Source of the DNA: a bacterium
GTDB lineage: Bacteria; Spirochaetota; UBA4802; UBA5550
NCBI GenBank assembly: GCA_024224995.1
Contig: JAAENB010000821.1
Location: forward strand, 1-57,306
Length of the DNA stretch: 57,306 nucleotides
Reading direction: 5' to 3'
The position numbers were made by a program, and so were the translations under genes. The notes beneath the pieces are model-generated. The model ran no database searches. It worked only from the letters and a program-made list of their open reading frames with translations, and was not told the DNA's origin. This document shows positions 15,476 through 24,967 of the stretch, one piece after another (within the stretch, counting starts at the first letter, position 1; each line of letters begins with the position of its first letter).

Positions 15476-18400
15476 ATGAAAAACTATCAAAATCCGGATA
15501 AAATCTATGAAGGGGACCAATCTCTTGTATACCGGGCGTTTGAAGCAAAAAACAGACGACCCGTAATCCTGAAACAACTCAACAAACAAGCCCCTACTCC
15601 GGAAGAAATTTCTAATTTTAACCGGGAATATAAGCTTACCGGTATGTTCACCAACGACGATGAAGGAGTCATCCGGGTATATGAAATATCAAAAATCGAT
15701 TATTTTCCCACAATCATCATGGAGGATATTGGCGGCTGCTCCCTTGCCGATATACTCACCTCAAAGAAGCTTCGTCCCGATGAATTCTTAGGACTTGCAA
15801 TACGTATTACCGAAATAATCGGAAATATTCACAAACACAATATCATTCATAAAGATATCAATCCCTCGAATATCATCTGGAATGTTGAAAAAAATATTCT
15901 CAGAATTATCGATTTCGGCATTGCTACGGAACTCCCCCGTGAAATTACTTCAGTAAAGAACCCGAATGTTCTGGTAGGCACTATCGCGTTTATCTCACCT
16001 GAACAGACAGGCCGCATGAACCGGGCATTGGACTATCGCACTGACTTTTATTCTCTTGGAATTACCTTCTATTGGATGATAACCGGACGCCTGCCCTTTG
16101 AATCAAAAGATTTGCTAAAACTGGTGCACAGTCACATTGCCATGCTGCCGGTTTCTCCCCACAAGATCGACAAAAACATACCAGGGGCAGTCTCCGCGAT
16201 TGTGATGAAACTCATGGCAAAAAACGCCGAAGACCGTTATTTAAGCGCTCACGGCCTCAAAGCCGACCTGGAACGCTGTCGGCAGGAATTACAGTCCGCG
16301 GGGACCATTAACACGTTCGAATTAGGCGCGCACGATGTATCCGATAAATTTCAGATCCCCCAGAAATTATATGGCCGGGAACAGGAGATCCGCGCGCTCA
16401 TGTCCGCGTTTGAACGGGTGAGCGAGGCGGATACCGAACTGATGCTTGTCTCAGGATTTTCCGGGATTGGAAAATCCGTTTTAATCAACGAGATACAAAA
16501 ACCCATTGTTAAACACAGCGGGTATTTTATCTCGGGAAAATTCGAAAGACTCAAAAAGGATGTGCCCTACAGCGCGATTCTTGAGGCATTTACCGGGTTT
16601 GCCAGGCAAATTCTTGCTGAAGGAAACGCTAAAATTAACCAGTGGAAAGAAAAAATTCTGGCGGTACTGGGACCAAACGGTAAAATTGTAACTGATATTA
16701 TCCCCTTATTTGAGTTGATTCTCGGCAAGCAGCAGCCGGTTCCAACTCTGGAGCCCGTTGAATCTCAAAACAGGTTTAACCTGGTATTACAAGAGTTCAT
16801 AAAAATTTTACCTGCCAGAGAACACCCCGTAGTAATTTTTCTGGACGATCTGCAATGGGCCGATTTAGCCAGCTTGCATTTATTAAAATTGTTTACAACC
16901 AATTCCGATATAAAGCATTTATTTATAATCGGCGCCTACCGCCATAATGAAACTCCCGAATCTCATCCACTCATACTAACGCTGGATGAGATTAAAAAAA
17001 ACAACGGCATCGTGAATACTATATTTTTACAGCCCCTCATTATACCCGATGTCAACCTGCTCCTTGGTGATACTCTGAAAATCCCCGCTGAAGAGACAAT
17101 ACCGCTTGCCGGGATTCTTATTCAAAAAACCGGGGGCAATCCTTTTTTCATAGTTGAGTTTTTAAAAGCGCTCTACAAAGAAAGCCTTATTGATTTTTCC
17201 TTTAAAAACGGCTGGTCATGGAATAAAACAGCTGTTGAAGATATGCAGGCCACCGACAATGTTATGGAGCTTATGGCAGAAGAAATTAGCGCTTTTTCAG
17301 AGAACGCGCAGGAAGTGTTAAAACTGGGAGCCTGTATCGGCAGCAATTTCAATTTTACGGACATGACAAGGGTATACAAAAAACCGGAAGAAGAAATTCA
17401 CGCGGCATTGAAAGAAGTTTTAAAGGCGGGAATGCTGAATATAATTGATGACAGTTACCGGTTCAATCACGACCGTGTACAGGAGGCCGCGTATTCACTC
17501 ATTCCCAATGAAGAAAAAAAACAGCTGCACTACCGTATTGGAAACCTGGAGTTACAGAATACGAAAAATGAAAACCTGCCGGATAAAATATTTTATATAG
17601 TAAATCAATTAAACGCGGGGGGAGACCTGGTTACGGAAGAACCGGAACGGCGTACCCTGGCAGATCTGAACCTTATGGCCGGGAAAAAAGCTCTTGCCTC
17701 AAACGCATATGAATCGGCCTTAAATTATCTTAAGGCGGGGATAGAGCTTCTTCCGAAAAACTGCTGGCAGAAAAACTATGATTTTACTCTTGAATTATAC
17801 CGGGAAGCGACAGCCGCGGCAGGGCTCAGTGCTGAGTATGAGACAATGGATTCATTGGCGGAGGAAGTTATTCAAAACGCGAAAACTATTCCGGATACAA
17901 TAAAAGTTTATAAGGCAAAAATATTCGCCGGCACGGCACAGACTCAACTTCCGGAAGCGATACGGACTGGTCTGACTGTTCTCAGGAAACTTGGAACCAG
18001 GCTGCCGGAGAAACCGGGTAAACTCCGGGTTGCATATGAATTTCTGTTATTGAAGATATCCCTGAGAGGGAAACCCGTTAAGAACCTGATCAATCTTCCG
18101 GAGGTAAAAGACTCCCGGATACTTGCTGTTATGCAGCTGCTCTCCGGTATAACTACTCCGGCTTATTTTGCCGCTCCGGAACTTTTTATCCTTATCGCCT
18201 TCAAATCAATCAAATTATCAGTCAAGTACGGCAATAACATCTATGTGCCTTATTCCTATGTTGTGTTTGGAATGATTCATTGCGGTCTTCTTGGAGCTTT
18301 TGACACCGGGTATGAGTATGGAAAATTTGCTCTAAAACTTATTGAAAAGTTCAACATACGGGAAACGAAAGCAAAGGTCTGGTTAATGGCATGGTATTGC

Positions 18401-19282
18401 ATATATTATTGGAAAAGGCCCCTGCGAGATTCAATTAATCCATTACTGGAGGCATATAAGACAGCAGTGGAAACAGGTGATCTGGAAGTCGCGGCAGTAA
18501 CGGCTGCCGGTTATAATCATTATTTATTAAATGCCGGTGTAGAGCTGACTGAAGTTGAAAAAGAGACGGCAACATATATTGAAACAATACGAAAACTCAA
18601 CCAGGATATGATCCTGAACTATCAACTAATGATTCATCAAACAGTTCTAAATCTCAGGGGCAAGTCTCTCGATCCATGTAAATTAGTTGGTTCTGCGTAT
18701 AATGAAAACGAAATGCACCCCGAATTAAAAAAATCAGAAGACAATGGCGCATTCTTTCTTATCTATTTTTATTTATTAATCCTTAATTATCTTTTTGAAA
18801 ATTATATGGAAGCGCTCAAAAACGCGGAATCGGTCAAGCCGTTTATTGTCCTGCATATCTCACATCCGAATTTACCATTTATTAATTTCTATGATTCTTT
18901 AACACGACTCGCTCTAAAAAAAGATCTAAAAAAGAGTCTAAAACAAGTAAAGCGAAACCAGAAAAAAATGAAAAAATGGGCCGCTTTTACTCCCATGAAT
19001 TATAGCAATAAATACCACCTGGTGGAAGCGGAACTCGCCCGCGTTCAGGGTCTGGAACTAAAAGCCGAAAAGCACTATGCCCTGGCTGTGGAACTTTCAC
19101 GCGAAAATAAATTTCTCCAGGAAGAAGCCCTCTCCCTGGAACTAACGGCTAAATTCCGGCTTGAACAGAATGATAAAAAAAGCGCCGCTTCATTCATGAA
19201 AGAAGCACACAACACATATCGCAGGTGGGGCGCTATCGCTAAAGTCAAACAACTTGAAGAAAAATACGAATGCTTGCTTTAG
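15476..19282 (+). CDS. Ser/Thr kinase-AAA ATPase-helical signalling protein, copy 1 (short form)
   Basis: This is 1268 residues. Residues 1-270 are a Hanks-type kinase without a classical Gly-rich loop: Lys33 in VILK, Glu51, catalytic Asp127 in HKDINPSN, DFG at 146-148 and SPEQTGR at 174-180. Residues about 294-560 are a STAND-like AAA_16 ATPase with Walker A GFSGIGKS (327-334) and Walker B FLDDLQWAD near 455-463. From about 600 to the end is a long TPR-like helical region finishing in the MKKWA...HKYHLVEAE block. This order and many exact motifs match the family called trifunctional Ser/Thr kinase/ATP-binding protein/sensor histidine kinase in cyanobacteria. The usual C-terminal GAF and output modules are absent: the protein stops just after the EEKY motif. 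It is probably a cytoplasmic ATP-dependent switch; ligands and targets are unknown. Confidence 0.9.
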   Translation: MKNYQNPDKIYEGDQSLVYRAFEAKNRRPVILKQLNKQAPTPEEISNFNREYKLTGMFTNDDEGVIRVYEISKIDYFPTIIMEDIGGCSLADILTSKKLRPDEFLGLAIRITEIIGNIHKHNIIHKDINPSNIIWNVEKNILRIIDFGIATELPREITSVKNPNVLVGTIAFISPEQTGRMNRALDYRTDFYSLGITFYWMITGRLPFESKDLLKLVHSHIAMLPVSPHKIDKNIPGAVSAIVMKLMAKNAEDRYLSAHGLKADLERCRQELQSAGTINTFELGAHDVSDKFQIPQKLYGREQEIRALMSAFERVSEADTELMLVSGFSGIGKSVLINEIQKPIVKHSGYFISGKFERLKKDVPYSAILEAFTGFARQILAEGNAKINQWKEKILAVLGPNGKIVTDIIPLFELILGKQQPVPTLEPVESQNRFNLVLQEFIKILPAREHPVVIFLDDLQWADLASLHLLKLFTTNSDIKHLFIIGAYRHNETPESHPLILTLDEIKKNNGIVNTIFLQPLIIPDVNLLLGDTLKIPAEETIPLAGILIQKTGGNPFFIVEFLKALYKESLIDFSFKNGWSWNKTAVEDMQATDNVMELMAEEISAFSENAQEVLKLGACIGSNFNFTDMTRVYKKPEEEIHAALKEVLKAGMLNIIDDSYRFNHDRVQEAAYSLIPNEEKKQLHYRIGNLELQNTKNENLPDKIFYIVNQLNAGGDLVTEEPERRTLADLNLMAGKKALASNAYESALNYLKAGIELLPKNCWQKNYDFTLELYREATAAAGLSAEYETMDSLAEEVIQNAKTIPDTIKVYKAKIFAGTAQTQLPEAIRTGLTVLRKLGTRLPEKPGKLRVAYEFLLLKISLRGKPVKNLINLPEVKDSRILAVMQLLSGITTPAYFAAPELFILIAFKSIKLSVKYGNNIYVPYSYVVFGMIHCGLLGAFDTGYEYGKFALKLIEKFNIRETKAKVWLMAWYCIYYWKRPLRDSINPLLEAYKTAVETGDLEVAAVTAAGYNHYLLNAGVELTEVEKETATYIETIRKLNQDMILNYQLMIHQTVLNLRGKSLDPCKLVGSAYNENEMHPELKKSEDNGAFFLIYFYLLILNYLFENYMEALKNAESVKPFIVLHISHPNLPFINFYDSLTRLALKKDLKKSLKQVKRNQKKMKKWAAFTPMNYSNKYHLVEAELARVQGLELKAEKHYALAVELSRENKFLQEEALSLELTAKFRLEQNDKKSAASFMKEAHNTYRRWGAIAKVKQLEEKYECLL

Positions 19283-19303
19283 GAAAAACATAAAAAAATC
19301 ATC

Positions 19304-19332
19304 TTGCAAGTTAAATATTTTTTTGCTATTAT
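19304..19332 (+). promoter_or_regulatory. Array promoter 2, leaderless geometry
   Basis: TTGCAA at 19304-19309, 17 bp, TATTAT at 19327-19332 with an extended -10 TG (TGC before TATTAT). Six bases precede the ATG at 19339. The block starts 22 bases after the previous stop codon. Confidence 0.75.
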
Positions 19333-19338
19333 ACGCAC

Positions 19339-22300
19339 ATGAAAGGCTATCAAAATCCTGAAAAGATCTATGAAAGCGCCCAGTCCCTTGTATTCCGCGC
19401 TATTAAAGAACAAAATAATCAGCCCGTAATTCTGAAAATTCTCAATAACAACTCCCCTGCCCCTGAAGAAATTTTAGAATTTAACCGGGAATATGAACTT
19501 ACCGCCATGTTCACAAACAGGGGGTCCGCCCCCTCCGAAGGAGTCATCGGGGTATATGAAATATCCAAAATCGAGAATTCACCGGTTATTGTCATGGAGG
19601 ATATTGGAGCCAGGTCCCTTGCTGAGATACTCAAATCAATGAAGCTCTACCCGGATAAATTTTTAGATTTAGCCGTGCGTATTGCCAAAATAATCGGAAA
19701 TATTCACAAGCGTAATATCATTCATAAGGATATCAATCCTTCAAATATCATCTGGAATATTGAAAAAGATATCCTCAGGATTATTGATTTCGGCATTGCA
19801 ACGGAACTGCCCCGTGAAATCACCTCAGTAAAAAACCCAAATGTTCTGGTGGGTACTATTGCGTATATATCCCCTGAACAGACAGGCCGCATGAACCGTT
19901 CACTCGATTATCGCACGGACTTTTATTCCCTTGGCGTGACCTTCTATTGGATGTTAAGCGGGCGCCTCCCTTTTGAATCACACGACCTGTTAGAGCTGGT
20001 GCATAGTCACATTGCAGTAATGCCGGTCTCTCCTCATGAAATTGACGAAAAAATACCGGAACCAATATCAAAGATTATTATGAAACTTATGACCAAAAAC
20101 GCCGAGGACCGCTATTTAAGCGCTCACGGTCTCAAAGCCGACCTGGAACGCTGCAAGAAGGAATTGCGGGACACCGGGGCAATCTCCCCTTTCGAATTGG
20201 CCACGCACGATGTATCCGATAAATTTCAAATACCACAAAAATTATACGGCCGGAAACAGGAAATCAGCACACTGATGTCGGCGTTTGAACGGGTAAATAA
20301 AGGGGGCACGGAACTCATGCTTGTTTCCGGTTTTTCCGGAATTGGCAAATCCGTTTTAATCAATGAGATACAGAAGCCCATTGTTAAACACAGCGGGTAT
20401 TTTATTTCGGGAAAATTCGAGAGACTCAAGAAAGATGTGCCCTACAGCGCGATAATTCAGGCGTTTACCGGTCTTGCGAAACAGGTCCTTTCCGAAGGGG
20501 AAGATAACATTACCGAATGGAAAAAAAGGATCGTGTCGGCGCTGGGGCCAAACGGTAAAATTGTAACAGGTATTATCCCTTTAATTGAAGTAATTATCGG
20601 CAAACAGTCTGAAGTACCAACACTGGGGCCGGTTGAATCTCAAAACAGGTTTAACCTGGTATTTCAGGAATTCATAAAAATTCTCGCGAATAAAGAACAC
20701 CCGCTGGTTCTGTTCCTGGACGATCTGCAATGGGCCGATTTAGCCAGCTTGCATTTATTAAAATTGTTTACGAGCGATCCCGATATACACCATTTATTTA
20801 TTATCGGCGCCTACCGTCACAATGAGACCCCGCATTCTCATCCGCTCACCCTGGCGCTGAAGGAAATAAAAAAAACCGGGGCCGTAGTAAATACCATATC
20901 TCTACAGCCGCTGAACGCGGAACACATCGGTCAATTACTTGCCGATACGCTGAATCATCCCACTGAGGAGACGAAATCTCCGGCCGAGCTTCTGATCCGG
21001 AAAACAGGAGGAAACCCGTTTTTTGTAAATAAATTATTGCAATCCCTTTACAAAGAATGTCTCATTGATTTTTCCTTTGAGCACGGCTGGTTATGGCAGC
21101 AAACAGGAATTGAAAAGATGCCGGCGACCGACACGGTAGTGGATCTTATGGCGGAAGAAATCACCGGCTTCTCTGAGAACGCGCAGGAAATGCTGAAGCT
21201 GGGAGCCTGCATCGGCAACTCTTTTACTCTTTCCATCATGTTGGCGGTATGCGAAAAACCGGAATACGATATTCTCTCGGCATTGAACGAAATTTTGCAG
21301 GATGGCATACTCAATATAATCGATGATATTTATACTTTCAGTCATGACCGCGTACAAGAGGCCGCGTATTCACTCATTCCCGATGAAGAAAAGAGACAGC
21401 TGCACTATCGCATTGGGAACCTGGAGCTAATGAATAGGTCTACAGAGGAGCTGCCGGAAAATATATTTTATATTGTTAATCAATTAAACGCGGGGGCAGA
21501 CCTGGTCGCTGAAGAGTTTGAAAAATTCAACCTGGCCGGATTAAACCTTATGGCCGGGGAAAAAGCTCTTGCTTCGAACGCGTACGCCTCCGCGTTAAAT
21601 TATTTAAAAGCGGGAATAGATCTTCTTTCGAGAAACTCCTGGCAGAAAAACTACGCGATCACTCTTGAATTATACCGGGAAGCGGCTGCTGCGGCCCAGC
21701 TGAGCGCTGATTATGAAACCATGGAAAAACTGGCTCAAGAGATTGTTCAAAACGCGCGGTCAATACTGGATACAATAAAAGTTCATGAAACCAGAATTTT
21801 TGCCAGCATCGCCCGGTATCAAGCTCCGGAAGGGATACGAATTGGTCTGGATGTTCTTAAAAAACTGGGTCACCGGCTGCCGGAAAAACCGGGCACAATA
21901 CGGATTATTTACGAACTCCTGTCGTTAAAACTATCGTTATTTGGTAAACCGGTTAAGAACCTGGTTAACCTTCCGGAAATGAAAGATCCCCATAAACTTG
22001 CTGTTATGCAAATATTAACGGGGATAGGGTCAGCTGCTTATTATACCACTCCCGAACTTCTTCCCCTTGTAATTATTAATTCAGTCCGGTTATCGGTCAA
22101 ATACGGCAACTGCGATTATTCGCCGTATTCCTACGCGGGGTATGGTATGATCCATTGCGGTGTTCTCGGTGATTCGAGCACCGGGTATGAGTACGGCGAA
22201 CTGGCGCTGAATCTTGTTGAAAAATTTAATATCGTGAAAACCAGGTCACGAGTATGGCTGGTCGTTCGGTATTTTATCAATCACTGGAAAAAACCGCTGA

Positions 22301-23166
22301 CGGATTCCGTACACCCCTTACTCGAAGCGTATACCACAGGACTGGAAACCGGTGACCTGGAATTCGCAGCGTTATCCGCTAACGCGTATTGCTGCAATTT
22401 ACTTTTTTCCGGTATGGAATTGACGGAACTTGAAAAAGAAAAAGCGAAATATATCCGCATAATTAGAAAACTCAACCAGGATACGATACTTAATTTTCAA
22501 CTCATGACTCATCAAACCGTTTTAAATCTTCGGGGAATGTCAAATAATCCATGCGAATTAATCGGATCATCATATGATGAAAAAAAGATGCTGCCTGAAT
22601 TTATAAAAACAAAAAACGGAAACGCGCTTGCCAATATATATTTTTATTTGCTGCAATTAAATTATATTTTTGAAAACAATACAAAAGCGCTCAACTATGC
22701 AGAGCTGGTACAACCATACACCGACGAGCAAATATCGAACCCCATTGTACCAATTATTTATTTCTATGACTCACTGACGCGGCTCGCGCAAAAAAAAGAT
22801 TCTAAAAAACACTTGAAAAAAGCCGGGAAAAACCAGAAGAAAATGAAAAAATGGGCCTTTCATGCCCCCATGAATTACCGCCACAAATACCATCTCGTGG
22901 AAGCGGAAATTGCCCGCGTCCGGGGACAGAAACTAAAAGCCCTGGATCTCTATAACCGTGCCGTAACACTGGCCCATGAAAATAAATTTATCCAGGATGA
23001 AGCCCTTGCGCTGGAACTAACCGCGAAATTCCGGTTTGAACTAAACGATGAGGGGCTTGCCGCATATTACATACAAAAAGCGCGTCACGCATATCAGCTA
23101 TGGGGCGCGGCCGCCAAAGTAGCGCACATTGAAAAAAAATACAGGTCCTCCCTTGCTGATAATTAG
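19339..23166 (+). CDS. Ser/Thr kinase-AAA ATPase-helical protein, copy 2 (short, altered C-terminus)
   Basis: This is 1275 residues. The kinase is complete: Lys33, HKD with Asp131, DFG at 150-152. The AAA domain keeps GFSGIGKS and FLDDLQWAD. The helical region is full length and ends in the conserved EKKYR motif. Two oddities stand out. First, between FTN and EGVI in the kinase N-lobe there is a short extra stretch (RGSAPS) encoded by a GC-rich hairpin at 19519-19534 that siblings lack. Second, the last five codons (SLADN) are not family sequence: they are an out-of-frame reading of a SpoIIE phosphatase remnant fused by deletion at about 23144. This copy therefore probably once had GAF and phosphatase modules and lost them. 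Confidence 0.88.
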   Translation: MKGYQNPEKIYESAQSLVFRAIKEQNNQPVILKILNNNSPAPEEILEFNREYELTAMFTNRGSAPSEGVIGVYEISKIENSPVIVMEDIGARSLAEILKSMKLYPDKFLDLAVRIAKIIGNIHKRNIIHKDINPSNIIWNIEKDILRIIDFGIATELPREITSVKNPNVLVGTIAYISPEQTGRMNRSLDYRTDFYSLGVTFYWMLSGRLPFESHDLLELVHSHIAVMPVSPHEIDEKIPEPISKIIMKLMTKNAEDRYLSAHGLKADLERCKKELRDTGAISPFELATHDVSDKFQIPQKLYGRKQEISTLMSAFERVNKGGTELMLVSGFSGIGKSVLINEIQKPIVKHSGYFISGKFERLKKDVPYSAIIQAFTGLAKQVLSEGEDNITEWKKRIVSALGPNGKIVTGIIPLIEVIIGKQSEVPTLGPVESQNRFNLVFQEFIKILANKEHPLVLFLDDLQWADLASLHLLKLFTSDPDIHHLFIIGAYRHNETPHSHPLTLALKEIKKTGAVVNTISLQPLNAEHIGQLLADTLNHPTEETKSPAELLIRKTGGNPFFVNKLLQSLYKECLIDFSFEHGWLWQQTGIEKMPATDTVVDLMAEEITGFSENAQEMLKLGACIGNSFTLSIMLAVCEKPEYDILSALNEILQDGILNIIDDIYTFSHDRVQEAAYSLIPDEEKRQLHYRIGNLELMNRSTEELPENIFYIVNQLNAGADLVAEEFEKFNLAGLNLMAGEKALASNAYASALNYLKAGIDLLSRNSWQKNYAITLELYREAAAAAQLSADYETMEKLAQEIVQNARSILDTIKVHETRIFASIARYQAPEGIRIGLDVLKKLGHRLPEKPGTIRIIYELLSLKLSLFGKPVKNLVNLPEMKDPHKLAVMQILTGIGSAAYYTTPELLPLVIINSVRLSVKYGNCDYSPYSYAGYGMIHCGVLGDSSTGYEYGELALNLVEKFNIVKTRSRVWLVVRYFINHWKKPLTDSVHPLLEAYTTGLETGDLEFAALSANAYCCNLLFSGMELTELEKEKAKYIRIIRKLNQDTILNFQLMTHQTVLNLRGMSNNPCELIGSSYDEKKMLPEFIKTKNGNALANIYFYLLQLNYIFENNTKALNYAELVQPYTDEQISNPIVPIIYFYDSLTRLAQKKDSKKHLKKAGKNQKKMKKWAFHAPMNYRHKYHLVEAEIARVRGQKLKALDLYNRAVTLAHENKFIQDEALALELTAKFRFELNDEGLAAYYIQKARHAYQLWGAAAKVAHIEKKYRSSLADN
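19519..19534. repeat. GC-rich hairpin inserted in a kinase coding sequence
   Basis: AGGGGG (19519-19524) and CCCCCT (19529-19534) form a 6-bp stem around TCCG inside copy 2. Sibling genes have shorter AT-richer sequence here (for example FTNDDEGVI, FTNKSEGVI). The insert keeps the frame. Confidence 0.5.
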
Positions 23167-23281
23167 AAAAAGCGGCGGAAGAGTAATTAACGATTTTTTT
23201 GAACCAAACCTGGAAGATGCCGCTCTTAAACTGAACTCCGGTGATACACTCGTGCTCTATACCGACGGGATCTCTGAAGCC
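23144..23281 (+). pseudogene. Remnant of a SpoIIE/PP2C phosphatase C-terminal region
   Basis: Read in the frame starting gly-pro-pro at 23144, the DNA encodes PPLLIIRKSGG, then INDFFEPNLEDAALKLNSGD and TLVLYTDGISEA. These match the phosphatase of copy 4 (PPLLIIRKNG, DDFFEPN, LVLYTDGITEA) with about ten residues missing inside. It lacks a start and the last catalytic DDFTV block, and overlaps the altered 3' end of copy 2 in a different frame. It is what is left after a deletion that joined the helical region to the phosphatase end. Confidence 0.85.
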
Positions 23282-23354
23282 CAAAAACAACCAGCCAGTA
23301 AAGGCGTTGCACTGCAGCGTCTCTCAGAACCAAACCCTTGCCGGAGCATCTTCG

Positions 23355-23434
23355 GAAACAGACCCCGGTATCGACACAGTTTCTTCCGTATTTTTCCCGA
23401 CCATCCGGTGTCTGAGCGGAGCCGAAGACCCGGA
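23355..23434. repeat. Dispersed 80-bp repeat, copy 2
   Basis: This matches 10066-10148, with the GTCTGAGCGGAGCCGAAGAC core identical. It lies in the 422-nt gap between copy 2 and the propeller lipoprotein gene. The gap otherwise holds the phosphatase remnant (23144-23281) and a possible promoter (TTGACA at 23520-23525 with a poor -10, TATGTT, 19 bp later). I see nothing else there. Confidence 0.8.
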
Positions 23435-23588
23435 GCATGACTCCCTCAGAGTTTAGCTGCGTCCAACCGTCCGGTTTGTATAAAACAAATTACCATCCTT
23501 GAATATCTTCACTTAATACTTGACAACGACACCTAACATCCGCTTATGTTCATACATCATTAAAAAAAATTGGAGGATAATCCAACAT

Positions 23589-24890
23589 ATGAAACGATTA
23601 TTATTTTTCACAAAAATTTTATTGGTATTAATACTGCCAATACTTACCATCAGCACAATGGGCTGCGATAGCTCGGATGACAGAATTAAATATTCCCGCC
23701 AGTTAGGAACAGCGGCTGAAGATTGGGGCACGGGAATTGCTATGGACAATAATGGAAATCTGTACATAACCGGCAGAACCAGCGGCAGTCTCGACGGCAA
23801 TACAAACGCCAACGAAGGAAGCAGCGATATATTCCTGGTAAAATATAACGCGGCCGGAGAAAAAGAATGGACCCGCCAGATCGGGAACGAAAGCTATGAC
23901 ATGGCCTGGGATGTAGCTGCCGATAACATTGGAAATGTTTATATCATCGGTGAAACCCGTATCTCTTTTGACGGGAACGTCCACAATGGCGGATTTGATA
24001 TGGTTGTTATAAAATATAATTCTTCCGGGGAAAAACTCTGGAGCCGCCAGTTCGGTTCCCTGCAAACCGATATCGGTAATGGTATTACTGTTGATACTGA
24101 AAACAATGTATATATCACCGGGTATACCTATGGCGATCTTAACGGAAACAGTAAGAGCCACGACAGCGATATTTTTCTTATTAAACTAAGCCCCTCAGGA
24201 GATACGCTCTGGATAACCCAGGTAGATTCCGATGAAGGAAGACAAACCGAAAAAGCTTCTTCTGTTGCCGCCGATACTTCAGGGAACGTTTACGTGGCAG
24301 GATATACGCAGGGAGGAGTTGGCGGAAACACGAACGCCGGCGGGTTCGACATGGTACTGGTTAAATACAGTTCATCGGGTGAAAGAATATGGACACAGCA
24401 GTTTGGAACCTCCGCTTCCGACTTTGCTGAGGGAATAACAACCGACAGCGCCGGAAATATCTACGTTACCGGAAGTACCGAAGGCGGTATGGACGGCAAT
24501 AGGAATAAAGGTTTTTCCGACATATGCCTGGTGAAATTTAATCCCGACGGAACAAAAGTATGGACACAGCAAATGGGTTCATTTCTCTGGGATGACGGCC
24601 GGGATGTTGCTGTTGGTCCCAATGGCAACATCTATGTTGGCGGCTACGCAGCCGGTTCCATTGACGGAAACTCTTCAATCGGGAAAGACGATATTTTTGT
24701 GGCGGAATTCTCCCCTGCCGGAGAAAAAATAGAATCCGCCCTTCTGGGAACCAAATCAAATGATCACGGTGACGGAATTGTTCTGGATAGCAGCGGGAAC
24801 ATTTATATCGGCGGGTTTACCGAAGGCAGTCTTTACGGCAATACCAATAGTGGAGCGCGCGACCTTTTCATTATGAAACTGAGCAACTAA
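23589..24890 (+). CDS. SBBP-repeat seven-bladed beta-propeller lipoprotein
   Basis: This is 433 residues from the ATG at 23589 (GGAGG at 23572-23576); an open frame continues upstream to 23520 but without a site. The lipoprotein signal ends in ISTMGC (Cys about 26). The rest is seven repeats of about 54 residues of the SBBP type, each with a Q(L/I/F/M)G opening, GNxYxTG or a close variant, GxxDGN and a (D/M)(I/V)xLVKYxxxGE segment, so a single closed propeller is likely. The repeat with QVDSDEGRQTEKASS is a few residues longer. Such proteins are surface or periplasmic and their ligands are generally unknown. It is the only unrelated gene inside the kinase array, on the same strand, next to a dispersed repeat. 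Confidence 0.85.
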   Translation: MKRLLFFTKILLVLILPILTISTMGCDSSDDRIKYSRQLGTAAEDWGTGIAMDNNGNLYITGRTSGSLDGNTNANEGSSDIFLVKYNAAGEKEWTRQIGNESYDMAWDVAADNIGNVYIIGETRISFDGNVHNGGFDMVVIKYNSSGEKLWSRQFGSLQTDIGNGITVDTENNVYITGYTYGDLNGNSKSHDSDIFLIKLSPSGDTLWITQVDSDEGRQTEKASSVAADTSGNVYVAGYTQGGVGGNTNAGGFDMVLVKYSSSGERIWTQQFGTSASDFAEGITTDSAGNIYVTGSTEGGMDGNRNKGFSDICLVKFNPDGTKVWTQQMGSFLWDDGRDVAVGPNGNIYVGGYAAGSIDGNSSIGKDDIFVAEFSPAGEKIESALLGTKSNDHGDGIVLDSSGNIYIGGFTEGSLYGNTNSGARDLFIMKLSN

Positions 24891-24906
24891 TGGCAAAAAA
24901 ATAATC

Positions 24907-24935
24907 TTGCAAATAAAATAGTATTGTGATAGCCT
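24907..24935 (+). promoter_or_regulatory. Array promoter 3, with about 26-nt leader
   Basis: TTGCAA at 24907-24912, 17 bp, TAGCCT at 24930-24935. The -35 and its A-rich flank match the other array promoters, but the -10 is poorer and the ATG is 32 bases beyond it. A weak AAGG precedes the start. Confidence 0.6.
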
Positions 24936-24967
24936 TCAGGTTTAATGCTTAAAATAAGGCAACCTAT

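Noticed and set aside
15306..15548. Minus-strand 80-codon frame with a hydrophobic segment
   Set aside because: It overlaps the array promoter and the kinase start, lacks a ribosome-binding site, and its hydrophobicity comes from A-rich sense DNA.
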